The notes below the pieces were generated by a model. It made no database searches, was not told the origin of the DNA, and was given only the letters and a program-made list of their open reading frames with translations. From an uncultured Lachnospiraceae bacterium (GTDB taxonomy: Bacteria; Bacillota; Clostridia; Lachnospirales; Lachnospiraceae), in contig CAJTNT010000023.1 in NCBI GenBank assembly GCA_910577785.1, positions 4,154-68,153 of the forward strand: DNA of 64,000 bases, in the 5' to 3' direction. Shown here one piece after another: positions 17,542-25,751 of the stretch (position 1 is its first letter; each line of letters opens with the position of its first letter). The translations under genes were made by a program, and so were the position numbers.

Positions 17542-18294
17542 ATGTTACGGTTAGAAGTGGTAAACGAACTGACATTAATGGTATCATCTGACGGAAGGGG
17601 CCAGGATGTCCTTTTTACAAAGGCTGGCGCCTTTATTGGCGGAGAATGCCAGGGAGGCAAGAATTTCAAATTTGAGAAATGCCTATTAGGGCCGGAAGGA
17701 AATCCCATGCGCGCCCTGATCGGGCAGATTGGGCGTCGGTTTACCGGGGAGAACATGCCCCTGATGAAGGTAATGATGAATGGCCCAAGCACTACATATT
17801 ACGCCAATGATGAGCAGCATGTAGTTATAATCCCATTGCGGCAGGGGGAGATGCTTTCCGTAGAGTCAGAAAACCTGCTGGCTTTTACGGACGACTGCAA
17901 ATACAGCATCCGTTTTATGGCGCAGGGCATTATTTCCCAGAAAGGCTGGGCAACCTCTACGCTGACCGGGCAGGGGCCGAACGCCCATGTAGCCGTGTTA
18001 GTCGAAGGGAACCCCATTGTACTGAGCAACGAGCAGAACGGCGGAACCCTGGAAGCCGATCCAGATGCTGTCGTGTGCTGGACGGGCGCAGATCCCAGTT
18101 TCGAACTGGATATGTCCTGGAAAAACCTCCTGGGTTCCCGTGGGGCGTCCGGCGAGAGCTATATGTTCCAATGGTCAGCCCATCAAAGGGCATGCGTCCT
18201 GATCCAGCCCAAGGAGCGTCAATCCGGCGTCAATATTGGTATGGACGGAGGCTCCATGGGGCAGCGTGCCACCAGGCAGACTTGGGGGAGGTAG
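17542..18294 (+). CDS. AIM24-family protein
   Basis: A 250-residue cytosolic protein of beta-helix/jelly-roll type (AIM24/TRAP-like fold). It has the repeated glycine-rich turns (VLFTKAGAFIGGECQGGKNF, FMAQGIISQKGW) and the late AVVCWTGADPSFEL strand typical of the family. AIM24 proteins often sit beside TerD genes in Firmicutes, as here, which supports a shared stress or membrane-linked role; the biochemical activity is unknown. The start ATG 17542 has GGAGG 7 bases upstream. The last ~20 residues are Gly/Arg/Gln-rich and look disordered. The terD and AIM24 genes are probably co-transcribed, with the 30-bp repeats in the spacer. Confidence 0.8.
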   Translation: MLRLEVVNELTLMVSSDGRGQDVLFTKAGAFIGGECQGGKNFKFEKCLLGPEGNPMRALIGQIGRRFTGENMPLMKVMMNGPSTTYYANDEQHVVIIPLRQGEMLSVESENLLAFTDDCKYSIRFMAQGIISQKGWATSTLTGQGPNAHVAVLVEGNPIVLSNEQNGGTLEADPDAVVCWTGADPSFELDMSWKNLLGSRGASGESYMFQWSAHQRACVLIQPKERQSGVNIGMDGGSMGQRATRQTWGR

Positions 18295-18484
18295 CTGGAC
18301 AATTCACAATTTACAGCTTCTTTACAAAACACTGTGTCTTTTTTCGCATGTGTCCGTTATAATATTAAGCAGATAGACACGGTTATCATAAGTTTTACGC
18401 AATATACCTGTTATTCACGGAACGATGAACGGTATGCCGGCAATCTCTTGGAACAACAAAAAATAATAGGAAGGGAATTCCTTC

Positions 18485-19144
18485 ATGAAAAAAATATTGG
18501 TAATCGAAGACGAAATTGCAATCAATGACTTAATCTGCCTGAATCTGGAAATCGCAGGCTATCAGCCTGTTCCCTTCTTTGATGGGCTGGAATTTAGCCG
18601 CCACCTGCAGCAGGAGGACGGCTACCACCTGGCGCTGCTGGACATTATGCTCCCCGGCAAGGATGGCTTTGCGCTTTTGGAAGAACTGAAAAGACATAAT
18701 ATCCCCGTCATCTACCTGACCGCCAAAGGCGACCTCCCCAGCAAAATCAAAGGCTTAAGAAGCGGCGCTGAGGACTACATCGTCAAGCCTTTTGAAATGC
18801 TGGAACTTTTAGTCCGCATTGACAACGTCCTGAAACGCTTCCACTGCGAGGAAACAGAAGAAATCCAGATCAAGGACGTTACCATCAACGAGAAAAAGCG
18901 CACCGTCCACAAAGCCGGCGTAGAAATTCCCATGCAGCCGATGGAATTTGACTGCCTCCTGACCTTTTGGAAATACAGGAACCGCGTTATGACAAGGGAG
19001 CAGATCCTGAATATCCTCTGGGGCGTGGATTTCGAAGGAGAAAGCCGCACCGTAGACGTGCATGTAGGCAATATCCGCAAAAAACTGGATTTCTCCGATG
19101 TCATTATTACCGTTCCTAGGGTAGGCTACCGCATGGAAATATAA
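18485..19144 (+). CDS. OmpR-family response regulator (orphan)
   Basis: A 219-residue two-domain regulator. The receiver (1-118) has the acidic pair E8/D9, phospho-acceptor D53 (LLDIMLPG), T (YLTAKGD) and K (IVKPFE). A winged-helix DNA-binding domain (about 127-219) ends in the standard RTVDVHVGNIRKKL...RVGYRMEI. No histidine kinase is adjacent, so its partner is elsewhere. A TATAAT box lies at 18358-18363, giving a leader of about 120 bases. A ribosome site (AGGAAGGG) is present but somewhat far from the ATG. The target genes cannot be read from the sequence. Confidence 0.93.
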   Translation: MKKILVIEDEIAINDLICLNLEIAGYQPVPFFDGLEFSRHLQQEDGYHLALLDIMLPGKDGFALLEELKRHNIPVIYLTAKGDLPSKIKGLRSGAEDYIVKPFEMLELLVRIDNVLKRFHCEETEEIQIKDVTINEKKRTVHKAGVEIPMQPMEFDCLLTFWKYRNRVMTREQILNILWGVDFEGESRTVDVHVGNIRKKLDFSDVIITVPRVGYRMEI

Positions 19145-19254
19145 GCATAGAAAAAATATTGTTTTCACAGTGCTCTATAGTATCATTCCATTCCCATTTA
19201 CGGGAGAGGGAATCTTTCGCCATATAAGGAAATGCAGTGATTCTCTACTTGTAG

Positions 19255-19323
19255 CGGAGGAAGCGGTAGCGTGTTTCTGTTGCGGCTTTCCCGCTTCCGC
19301 AGCGTTTCGTATGCCACATTTTC
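19255..19323. repeat. Palindromic intergenic repeat, family A (short copy)
   Basis: Begins AGCGGAGGAAGCGG and ends CCCGCTTCCGCAGC, giving an imperfect long hairpin. The segment GTTTCTGTTGCGGC and the arms match the copy at 11571-11731, minus the inner hairpin. It lies just upstream of the rpmG promoter. Confidence 0.65.
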
Positions 19324-19344
19324 CAACAAATATTTCCTTACCCC

Positions 19345-19373
19345 TTGACGTGCCCCCATTCCTGTGTTATAGT
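19345..19373 (+). promoter_or_regulatory. Promoter of the rpmG-secE-nusG-rplKA operon
   Basis: TTGACG (19345-19350), a 17-base spacer and TATAGT (19368-19373): a near-consensus vegetative promoter 65 bases before rpmG. Confidence 0.85.
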
Positions 19374-19438
19374 AAACGAGTGATGGAAGTAGGTCTTTTT
19401 TTTATGCCTAAATTTAGAATTTAACGGAGGTGGAAGTT

Positions 19439-19588
19439 GTGCGCACAAGAATTACTCTGGCATGTACAGAATGTAAGCAACGGAATTACAACATGACAAA
19501 AGATAAGAAAGCCCATCCAGACAGAATGGAGACAAAGAAATACTGCAGGTTCTGCAGGAAACACACGCCACACAAAGAAACGAAGTAA
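19439..19588 (+). CDS. rpmG: 50S ribosomal protein L33
   Basis: A 49-residue protein starting at GTG 19439, with GGAGG 8 bases upstream. It reads V-R-T-R-I-T-L-A-C-T-E-C at the N-terminus and carries two CxxC pairs (CTEC and CRFC). This is the zinc-binding form of L33, ending in the usual basic KETK tail. It opens the rpmG-secE-nusG operon, the common Firmicute order, and secE starts 12 bases after its stop codon. The zinc-binding form is the one often exchanged for a cysteine-free paralogue under zinc limitation; no paralogue is in the window. Confidence 0.95.
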   Translation: MRTRITLACTECKQRNYNMTKDKKAHPDRMETKKYCRFCRKHTPHKETK

Positions 19589-19600
19589 TGGAGGTAGGAG

Positions 19601-19825
19601 ATGGCAGAGACCAATACAGAGAAAACTCCAAAGACGGACAAGGCTCCCAAGACAAGTTGGTTCACCGGCTTAAAGGCAGAATTTAATAAGATTATCTGGC
19701 CGGACAAAAAGTCCCTGGGCAGGCAGAGCGCCGCAGTCGTGGCGGTTTCCATTGTCCTTGGCCTGATCATTGCCGTGTTAGATGTATTTATTAAGTACGG
19801 TGTGGATGCTCTGGTGAATTTATAG
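19601..19825 (+). CDS. secE: Preprotein translocase subunit SecE
   Basis: A 74-residue single-span SecE of the short Gram-positive type. It has a charged N-terminus, the conserved amphipathic helix LKAEFNKIIWPDKKSLGRQ (about 24-42) and one membrane helix (about 44-66). SecE clamps the SecY channel. GGAGG precedes the ATG. nusG follows after 16 bases, the standard order in bacteria. Confidence 0.96.
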   Translation: MAETNTEKTPKTDKAPKTSWFTGLKAEFNKIIWPDKKSLGRQSAAVVAVSIVLGLIIAVLDVFIKYGVDALVNL

Positions 19826-19841
19826 GAGGCATAGGCGGTTT

Positions 19842-20357
19842 ATGGCAGAGGCAAACTGGTATGTAGTCCATACCTATTCAGGATATGAAAATAAGGTCAA
19901 GGAGAACATTGAGAAGACGATTGAAAACCGGCATCTGGAGGATCAGATCCTGGAGGTGCGCGTTCCCATGCAGAGCGTTGTGGAAATGAAGAACGGGGTC
20001 AAGAAGACCGTCGAGAAGAAGATGTTTCCGGGCTATGTTCTGCTTAATATGGTCATGAATGATGACATATGGTATGTAGTCAGAAATACCAGAGGCGTCA
20101 CCGGATTTGTTGGTCCGGGATCCAAGCCCGTGCCCCTCACTGAGGAAGAGATGAGGCCATTGGGCATTCAGGTTGAAAATGTGGTCGTGGACTTTGAAGA
20201 GGGTGATTCTATCCGTGTGGTGGATGGCGTCTGGAGGGATACCGTTGGCGTAATCCAGTCCATAAACCATGGCAAGCAGATGGTCACCATCAACGTAGAG
20301 CTGTTCGGCCGTGAAACGCCGACAGAAATAAGTTTCACAGACATCAGAAGGCTATAA
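19842..20357 (+). CDS. nusG: Transcription termination/antitermination protein NusG
   Basis: A 171-residue protein. The NGN domain (WYVVHTYSGYENKVKENIE, FPGYVLLNMVMNDDIWYVVRNTRGVTGFVG) is followed by the C-terminal KOW domain (about 120-171, with DSIRVVDGVWRDTVGVIQSIN). It binds RNA polymerase to control pausing and coupling. The gene lies in the expected place between secE and rplK. Confidence 0.97.
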   Translation: MAEANWYVVHTYSGYENKVKENIEKTIENRHLEDQILEVRVPMQSVVEMKNGVKKTVEKKMFPGYVLLNMVMNDDIWYVVRNTRGVTGFVGPGSKPVPLTEEEMRPLGIQVENVVVDFEEGDSIRVVDGVWRDTVGVIQSINHGKQMVTINVELFGRETPTEISFTDIRRL

Positions 20358-20408
20358 GATGCAAGGCTTATAGTTGTAAGACTCATATTTGTAAGGAGGA
20401 AATTCCAA

Positions 20409-20837
20409 ATGGCAAAGAAAGTAGAAGGATATATTAAATTGCAGATTCCTGCCGGGAAAGCTACCCCGGCTCCGCCAGTCGGCCCTGCCCTTGGCCAGCA
20501 TGGCGTCAACATCGTTGAATTTACCAAACAGTTCAACGCAAGGACAGCAGACAAGGGGGATTTGATTATTCCGGTTGTCATTACCGTATATGCAGACAGG
20601 AGCTTTAGTTTCATTACTAAGACGCCGCCTGCCCCGGTATTGATTAAGAAGGCTTGCAACATCAAGTCCGGCTCCGCAGTGCCCAACAAGACCAAGGTGG
20701 CAACCCTTTCCCGGGCAAAGCTCCAGGAAATCGCAGAGATGAAGATGCCAGACTTAAACGCAGCATCCTTAGAGGCAGCCATGAGCATGATTGCCGGCAC
20801 CGCCAGGAGCATGGGCGTTACGGTAGAAGAGGCATAG
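20409..20837 (+). CDS. rplK: 50S ribosomal protein L11
   Basis: A 142-residue protein with the proline-rich L11 signature (GKATPAPPVGPALGQHGVNI) and the C-terminal rRNA-binding domain (about 70-142). Its length is normal for the family. A strong AAGGAGG site lies 8 bases before the ATG. It is co-transcribed with rplA downstream. Confidence 0.97.
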   Translation: MAKKVEGYIKLQIPAGKATPAPPVGPALGQHGVNIVEFTKQFNARTADKGDLIIPVVITVYADRSFSFITKTPPAPVLIKKACNIKSGSAVPNKTKVATLSRAKLQEIAEMKMPDLNAASLEAAMSMIAGTARSMGVTVEEA

Positions 20838-20915
20838 GCTGACGGCAGGTAAGCGCAATAACAGACAACCGTGGGAGGGGCGTCTCCCGATATTACCACT
20901 AGGAGGTTATTCAGA

Positions 20916-21608
20916 ATGAAACGAGGAAAGAAATATGCAGAAGCTGCCAAATCCATCGACAGGATGACGCAGTATGACAAAGAAGAGGCAATCAGCCTTG
21001 TGAAGAAGGTGGCAATTGCCAAATTTGATGAGACAATCGAAGCTCATATCAGAACCGGCTGCGACGGCCGCCATGCAGAACAGCAGATCCGCGGCGCAGT
21101 TGTGCTGCCCCATGGTACTGGTAAGGCAGTGAAGGTTTTGGTGTTTGCCAAGGGCGATAAAGTAGACGAGGCATTGGCAGCAGGCGCTGACCATGTGGGC
21201 GGCGACGAGCTGATCCCCAGGATCCAGAATGACGGATGGCTGGATTTCGACGTAGTAGTCGCTACCCCGGACATGATGGGCGTGGTAGGCCGTCTGGGCC
21301 GTGTACTCGGGCCAAAAGGCTTAATGCCAAACCCCAAGGCTGGGACCGTGACCATGGACGTTACCAAGGCAGTCAAAGATATCAAGGCTGGTAAGATTGA
21401 GTATCGGTTGGATAAGACTAATATTATCCATGTGCCAATTGGAAAAGCATCCTTTACAGAAGAGCAATTAGCGGACAACTTCCAGACCCTGATCGATGCC
21501 ATCATCAAGGCTAGGCCATCAGCTGTAAAGGGTCAGTTCTTAAGGAGCGTTACCCTGGCTCCGACCATGGGCCCAGGCGTAAAGATCAATACAGCAAAGT
21601 TGGTTTAA
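20916..21608 (+). CDS. rplA: 50S ribosomal protein L1
   Basis: A 230-residue protein (MKRGKKYAEAAKS at the N-terminus), with the L1 signature around GRLGRVLGPKGLMPNPKAGT. The ATG at 20916 is chosen over an upstream frame opening at 20871 because AGGAGG lies at 20901-20906 and family members begin here. It forms the L1 stalk and usually represses its own operon. It is the last gene before the separate L10 promoter. Confidence 0.97.
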   Translation: MKRGKKYAEAAKSIDRMTQYDKEEAISLVKKVAIAKFDETIEAHIRTGCDGRHAEQQIRGAVVLPHGTGKAVKVLVFAKGDKVDEALAAGADHVGGDELIPRIQNDGWLDFDVVVATPDMMGVVGRLGRVLGPKGLMPNPKAGTVTMDVTKAVKDIKAGKIEYRLDKTNIIHVPIGKASFTEEQLADNFQTLIDAIIKARPSAVKGQFLRSVTLAPTMGPGVKINTAKLV

Positions 21609-21615
21609 TTTTGTG

Positions 21616-21644
21616 TTGACATCCAGAATAGAGAATGTTATACT
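21616..21644 (+). promoter_or_regulatory. Promoter of the rplJ-rplL operon
   Basis: TTGACA (21616-21621), exactly 17 bases, then TATACT (21639-21644). It starts 8 bases after the rplA stop codon, giving rplJL its own strong promoter and a leader of roughly 250 bases. Confidence 0.93.
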
Positions 21645-21654
21645 AAGGGGCAGA

Positions 21655-21832
21655 AAATTGCCCCAAGTATCAACCGATGCGCATGGCGCGCTATATGGAC
21701 CATGTATATCGTATCATAAGAAGATTGCCGAAGACAGCAGGCGCCGAAAGGCATAACCGCAGGGCCTGCCGAGGGAATTTGCAGGATACGCATGATTTGC
21801 GCATGCCTGCAGAGAGCTGAAGAAGATTTCAG
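21655..21832 (+). ncRNA. Ribosomal protein L10 leader RNA
   Basis: A structured leader between the promoter and rplJ, containing the conserved GAAGACAGCAGGCGCC ... GCCTGCCGAGGG pairing typical of the L10 leader family. L10, in complex with L12, binds this RNA and represses rplJL expression. In Firmicutes repression works through the terminator that follows directly. The motif order and position immediately upstream of rplJ support the call. Confidence 0.88.
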
Positions 21833-21862
21833 GCCCCTCTGTCTTGGACAGGGGGGCTTTTT
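21833..21862 (+). terminator. Leader terminator (attenuator) of rplJL
   Basis: An 11-bp GC-rich stem (21833-21843 with 21847-21857, one G-T pair), a 3-base loop and a TTTTT run. It lies before the start of rplJ, so it must be conditionally read through; this is the output of the L10 leader. Confidence 0.9.
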
Positions 21863-21896
21863 ATCTTATCTTAAATAATAAGGAGGTGCACGATTC

Positions 21897-22448
21897 GTGG
21901 CAAAAGTAGAGTTAAAGCAGCCGATTGTGCAGGAGATTTCAGAGCAGATCAAAGACGCGCAGTCCGTCGTATTGGTGGATTACCGCGGATTGACTGTGGA
22001 CGAGGATACACAGCTTCGCAAACAGCTGAGGGAAGCTGGCGTTGTCTACAAAGTTTATAAAAATACATTGATGAACTTTGCGTTCCAGGGGACGGATTTT
22101 GAGAGTATGTCATCCTTTCTGAAAGGCCCAAGCGCAATTGCTGTTTCCAAAGATGATGCAACTGCACCGGCAAGGATCCTCGCAAAGTTTGCGAAGACAG
22201 CCCCGGCATTGGAGCTGAAGGCAGGCGTGGTAGAAGGTACATTTTATGATGCAGATGGAATCAAGGTAGTGGCTTCCATCCCATCCAGGGAGGAATTGCT
22301 TTCCAAGTTCCTGGGCAGCATCCAGTCCCCGATTACCAACCTGGCTCGCGTCCTGAATCAGATTGCAGAAAAAGGCGGTCCGGCTGCAGCGGCAGAAGCC
22401 GCTCCGGCAGCGGAAGCTCCCGCAGAAGAAGCTCCGGCAGAGGCATAA
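21897..22448 (+). CDS. rplJ: 50S ribosomal protein L10
   Basis: A 183-residue protein that starts at GTG 21897 with AAGGAGGTG upstream. Typical L10 motifs are present: VVLVDYRGLTVDEDTQLRKQLRE and VYKNTLMNFA. The C-terminal helix binds the L7/L12 dimers and ends in an Ala/Pro/Glu-rich tail (about 162-183). Family members vary in this tail. It is regulated by the leader RNA just upstream. Confidence 0.97.
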   Translation: MAKVELKQPIVQEISEQIKDAQSVVLVDYRGLTVDEDTQLRKQLREAGVVYKVYKNTLMNFAFQGTDFESMSSFLKGPSAIAVSKDDATAPARILAKFAKTAPALELKAGVVEGTFYDADGIKVVASIPSREELLSKFLGSIQSPITNLARVLNQIAEKGGPAAAAEAAPAAEAPAEEAPAEA

Positions 22449-22577
22449 GAATAGCCCTGCGGGAGGCAGCATAGTCCCGTTTCCGCGGACTGTTACGTTT
22501 TGCAGGAATGGCCATGCGCAGGCAATGGCAGAGATTCCTTAATTTCATTATAAATATTATTATGGAGGAAAATTACA

Positions 22578-22955
22578 ATGGCAAAATTGACAACGGAAGA
22601 ATTTATCGAAGCAATTAAAGAGTTAACAGTATTAGAACTGAATGATTTAGTAAAAGCATGTGAGGAAGAGTTTGGCGTATCTGCAGCAGCAGGCGTAGTT
22701 GTTGCGGCGGCAGGCGGAGATGCAGGCGCAGCTGAAGAAGAGAAGACAGACTTTGATGTAGAGCTGACAGAGATTGGCCCGAACAAAGTTAAGGTAATCA
22801 AGGTTGTCCGTGAAGTGACCGGATTAGGCCTGAAGGAAGCAAAAGAACTGGTTGACAATGCGCCTAAGATTGTAAAAGAGGGCGCAGAGAAGGCTGAGGC
22901 TGAAGATATCAAGGCTAAGCTGGAAGGCGAAGGCGCTAAGGTAACCCTGAAATAA
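22578..22955 (+). CDS. rplL: 50S ribosomal protein L7/L12
   Basis: A 125-residue protein. The N-terminal dimerisation helices (1-32), an Ala/Gly hinge and the globular C-terminal domain (EKTDFDVELTEIGPNKVKVI, GLGLKEAKELV) are all present. It recruits translation factors to the ribosome stalk. The usual next genes, rpoB and rpoC, are not here: a hairpin region and a DUF1015 gene follow instead. Confidence 0.97.
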   Translation: MAKLTTEEFIEAIKELTVLELNDLVKACEEEFGVSAAAGVVVAAAGGDAGAAEEEKTDFDVELTEIGPNKVKVIKVVREVTGLGLKEAKELVDNAPKIVKEGAEKAEAEDIKAKLEGEGAKVTLK

Positions 22956-23002
22956 TTTTCTGGGTTTCTTATAGAAGCATTTTTGCGTATTGTGATAGCA
23001 GG

Positions 23003-23095
23003 AGCAGCCCCATGTCTGGGAGAGGCCGCAGCAGTTTAGATTCTGGAAGGAACAAGCCGTTCTGAAATGCTGTGCATCCCAGGCGTGGGGCTGCT
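23003..23095 (+). other. Long hairpin between rplL and the DUF1015 gene
   Basis: Perfect 10-bp arms AGCAGCCCCA (23003-23012) and TGGGGCTGCT (23086-23095) enclose 73 bases. It has only a weak T-rich tail (ATTCTTAT) and ends 8 bases before the ribosome site of the next gene. It may be the rplJL terminator or a leader structure of the downstream gene. Confidence 0.5.
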
Positions 23096-23115
23096 ATTCT
23101 TATGGAGGTGTTACC

Positions 23116-24354
23116 ATGGCAATTGTGAAGCCATTTTGTGCCATTCGGCCAAGCCGGGAGAAGGCTGGAGAAATAGCGGCTCTTCCTTATGATGTATATA
23201 ACCGTCAGGAAGCCTGCGAGGCAGTCAGGAAGAACCCGCAGAGTTTCCTCAAGATAGACCGTGCCGAGACGCTTTTGGGAGACGGCGTTGACACGTATGC
23301 CCCAGAAGTTTACCAAAAAGCCCATGACGTGCTCTGGGAAATGGTGAGGGACGGCTCATTTATCAAGGAAGAGAAGCCGTGTTACTATATTTATGAGCTA
23401 ACGATGGACGGCAGGGTGCAGACGGGGATCGCAGCCTGCGCCTCCATTGACGATTATGAACAGGGCATTATCAAGAAGCACGAAAACACCAGGGCAGAGA
23501 AAGAAGCGGACCGCATCCGCCATGTGGATGCCTGCAACGCCCAGACAGGGCCGATTTTCCTTGCCTACCGGGCAGATGCTGCCATCAACAGCATTGTGGA
23601 CGCCGCCAAACAGCAGGCGCCCCTCTATGATTTTGTGTCAGAAGACGGCATCCGCCACAGGGTTTGGATGATTTCCGGGCAGGAACAGATTGCAGGCATG
23701 GAAGAGGCTTTTGCTGGGATTGGCGAAATCTATATTGCAGATGGGCATCATCGCGCGGCGTCTGCCGTGCGGGTAGGGCAGGAGCGCAGGAAAGCCCATC
23801 CGGGCTATACAGGGCAAGAAGAATTTAATTATTTCCTATCCGTGCTGTTTCCGGATGAGCAGCTGATGATCATGGATTACAACCGTGCGGTCAAGGATCT
23901 GAACGGGCTGACAGAAGAAGCGTTCCTCTCAAAGGTTGCTGAGATCTTCGAAGTAGGGGAGGCAGAGGCTTGTCCCATCAAACCGGACAAAAAGGGCGTC
24001 TTTACCATGTGTCTCCAGGGGAGATGGTACCGCTGTGCGATTAAGCCGGAGGATAGGTCTGGCGACCCGGTAAAAGGGCTGGATGTATCCATTCTGCAGG
24101 AGAAGCTGCTGGCGCCCGTGCTGCAGATCAAAGACCCCAAAACAGACAGCCGCATTGATTTCATCGGCGGCATCCGGGGCTTAGGGGAGCTGGAGCAAAG
24201 GTGCAGGAGGGACTGCGCGGTGGCATTTGCAATGTACCCAACGTCCATCCATGAGCTTTTTGCCGTTGCAGACGCCGGGATGCTGATGCCCCCCAAATCC
24301 ACTTGGTTTGAGCCCAAGCTGCGGAGCGGGATTTTTATCCATGCACTGGATTAA
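23116..24354 (+). CDS. DUF1015 family protein (SerK-like, ParB/Srx fold)
   Basis: A 412-residue cytosolic protein with all the DUF1015 blocks: FCAIRPS at the N-terminus, LPYDVYNRQEA, KHENTRAEKEADRI (about 116-130) and IADGHHRAASA (about 211-221). The DGHHR motif is the nucleotide site of the ParB/Srx-like fold in archaeal serine kinase SerK, which belongs to the same family. A phosphoryl-transfer role on serine or a related small molecule is therefore plausible but not shown; the usual serC/serA neighbours are absent. GGAGG lies 8 bases before the ATG. Its stop codon overlaps the stop codon of the convergent MocR gene. Confidence 0.85.
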   Translation: MAIVKPFCAIRPSREKAGEIAALPYDVYNRQEACEAVRKNPQSFLKIDRAETLLGDGVDTYAPEVYQKAHDVLWEMVRDGSFIKEEKPCYYIYELTMDGRVQTGIAACASIDDYEQGIIKKHENTRAEKEADRIRHVDACNAQTGPIFLAYRADAAINSIVDAAKQQAPLYDFVSEDGIRHRVWMISGQEQIAGMEEAFAGIGEIYIADGHHRAASAVRVGQERRKAHPGYTGQEEFNYFLSVLFPDEQLMIMDYNRAVKDLNGLTEEAFLSKVAEIFEVGEAEACPIKPDKKGVFTMCLQGRWYRCAIKPEDRSGDPVKGLDVSILQEKLLAPVLQIKDPKTDSRIDFIGGIRGLGELEQRCRRDCAVAFAMYPTSIHELFAVADAGMLMPPKSTWFEPKLRSGIFIHALD

Positions 24355-25751
24355 AATACTTGGCAGAGCCTGTCAACAGCCTCCTGCATATGCCCCGGGT
24401 GGATGGCGGAATAATTAATTAAGAAGACATGCTCTTTCCCGGGGCAGCCATGATAATAGTACTGGGACAGGGAGGAAAGCCGGATCCCTTGCTTCTTTGC
24501 ACGCTGCATAATCGCGTCATTGGAAGCAGGGGTGTCCACCTGCATCAGGAAGTGCAGGCCGGCGTTCTCCTCCATAATCACCGTCCGGGGCGCCAGGGAG
24601 CTGTCCTTTAAGTACCGCAGCAGCAAATCCCGCTGGTTATGGTAATAATTCCGCATCCGATTGATATGCCTCTCGAAATGCCCATCCTGCAAGAAACGCG
24701 TCAGTGTATATTGCTCAAAATTAGACACCGTACAAGAGTAAAATCCCATTTCCCGATAAAAACGTTCCATCAGATGCCCTGGCAGCACCATATAGCTGAT
24801 ACGGATGGTAGAAGCCAGGGTCTTGGAAAACGTGTTCATATAAATCACCTTCCCCATAGAATCAATGCTCTGCAAGGCGGGGATAGGCTTGCCCATAAAG
24901 CGGAATTCGCAGTCATAATCGTCCTCGATAATATAATGGGAATCCTTCTCCGCTGCCCAACCCAGCAGCTGATAACGCCGCCCAATGGGCATGATGATGC
25001 CTGTCGGGAAGTGGTGGGAGGGCGATATATGCACAATTTCCGCCCCCGACTCCTTCAGGCATTCTGTACGGATCCCCTGCCCGTCCAGCGGGATATGGTG
25101 GCAGGCGGCATGGTTGCTCTGGAAGATAGCCCCCACCTTCTGGTAGCCTGGATCTTCCACGGCATAGACCTTGTCATGCCCCAGCAGCTGGATCAGCAGC
25201 CCATATAGGTATTCCGTCCCAGCCCCCACCACAATCTGCTCTGGCGCGACCGTCATTCCTCGGAATTGCTTTAGGTATCTGGCAATCTCCTCCCGCAGCG
25301 GCAAGATGCCCCCGCTGGGCGGCCGTTCCATCAGCGCCATGCTGTCCCCGGCCATCACTTCCCGCACAAGCTTGGCCCAGATAGAAAAAGGGAAAGTATC
25401 CGGGTGCGTCTGGCTGCTGGAAAAATCTGCAAAATAGGCAGGCGCTTCCGGCGTTTTTGGCACAGGGATGCTGCCTGTGGAAGAAAAAGCAGCCGTAACG
25501 GTTCCCTTTGAGATATTTGATACATAATACCCTTTTTTGGGCATGGAATAAATATACCCTTCTGCCATAAGCTGCGCATAGGCATTTTCTATGGTAATGG
25601 CGCTGACGCCCAGATGCTTGGCCAGGCTGCGCTTCGAAGGAAGCCGGTCTTCAGGCGCCAGTATCCCATTTAGGATATCCTCCTTAATACATCTGTATAA
25701 ATATCCGTACAGGCTCTCCCCGCCCCTGTCAGAGAAAGAATAAGTAAGCAT
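24351..25751 (-). CDS. MocR/PdxR-type regulator (GntR helix-turn-helix + aminotransferase-like domain)
   Basis: A 466-residue fusion. The N-terminal GntR winged helix (about 1-75, DRLPSKRSLAKHLGVSAITIENAYAQLMAEGYI) joins a class-I aminotransferase-like domain (about 105-466). The PLP lysine lies in NTFSKTLAST, and the nearby EDDYDCEF and YLYGL motifs belong to the same fold. MocR proteins sense PLP or an amino-acid adduct; the best known member, PdxR, controls vitamin B6 synthesis, but no pdxST genes are here. The start ATG 25751 is chosen over an in-frame ATG at 25820 because GGAG sits 9 bases upstream and the family N-terminus begins here. The gene is convergent with the DUF1015 gene. Confidence 0.9.
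   Translation of the reverse strand: MLTYSFSDRGGESLYGYLYRCIKEDILNGILAPEDRLPSKRSLAKHLGVSAITIENAYAQLMAEGYIYSMPKKGYYVSNISKGTVTAAFSSTGSIPVPKTPEAPAYFADFSSSQTHPDTFPFSIWAKLVREVMAGDSMALMERPPSGGILPLREEIARYLKQFRGMTVAPEQIVVGAGTEYLYGLLIQLLGHDKVYAVEDPGYQKVGAIFQSNHAACHHIPLDGQGIRTECLKESGAEIVHISPSHHFPTGIIMPIGRRYQLLGWAAEKDSHYIIEDDYDCEFRFMGKPIPALQSIDSMGKVIYMNTFSKTLASTIRISYMVLPGHLMERFYREMGFYSCTVSNFEQYTLTRFLQDGHFERHINRMRNYYHNQRDLLLRYLKDSSLAPRTVIMEENAGLHFLMQVDTPASNDAIMQRAKKQGIRLSSLSQYYYHGCPGKEHVFLINYSAIHPGHMQEAVDRLCQVF

Noticed and set aside
20871..20915. Upstream start for rplA at 20871
   Set aside because: It adds 15 residues not found in L1 proteins; AGGAGG serves ATG 20916.
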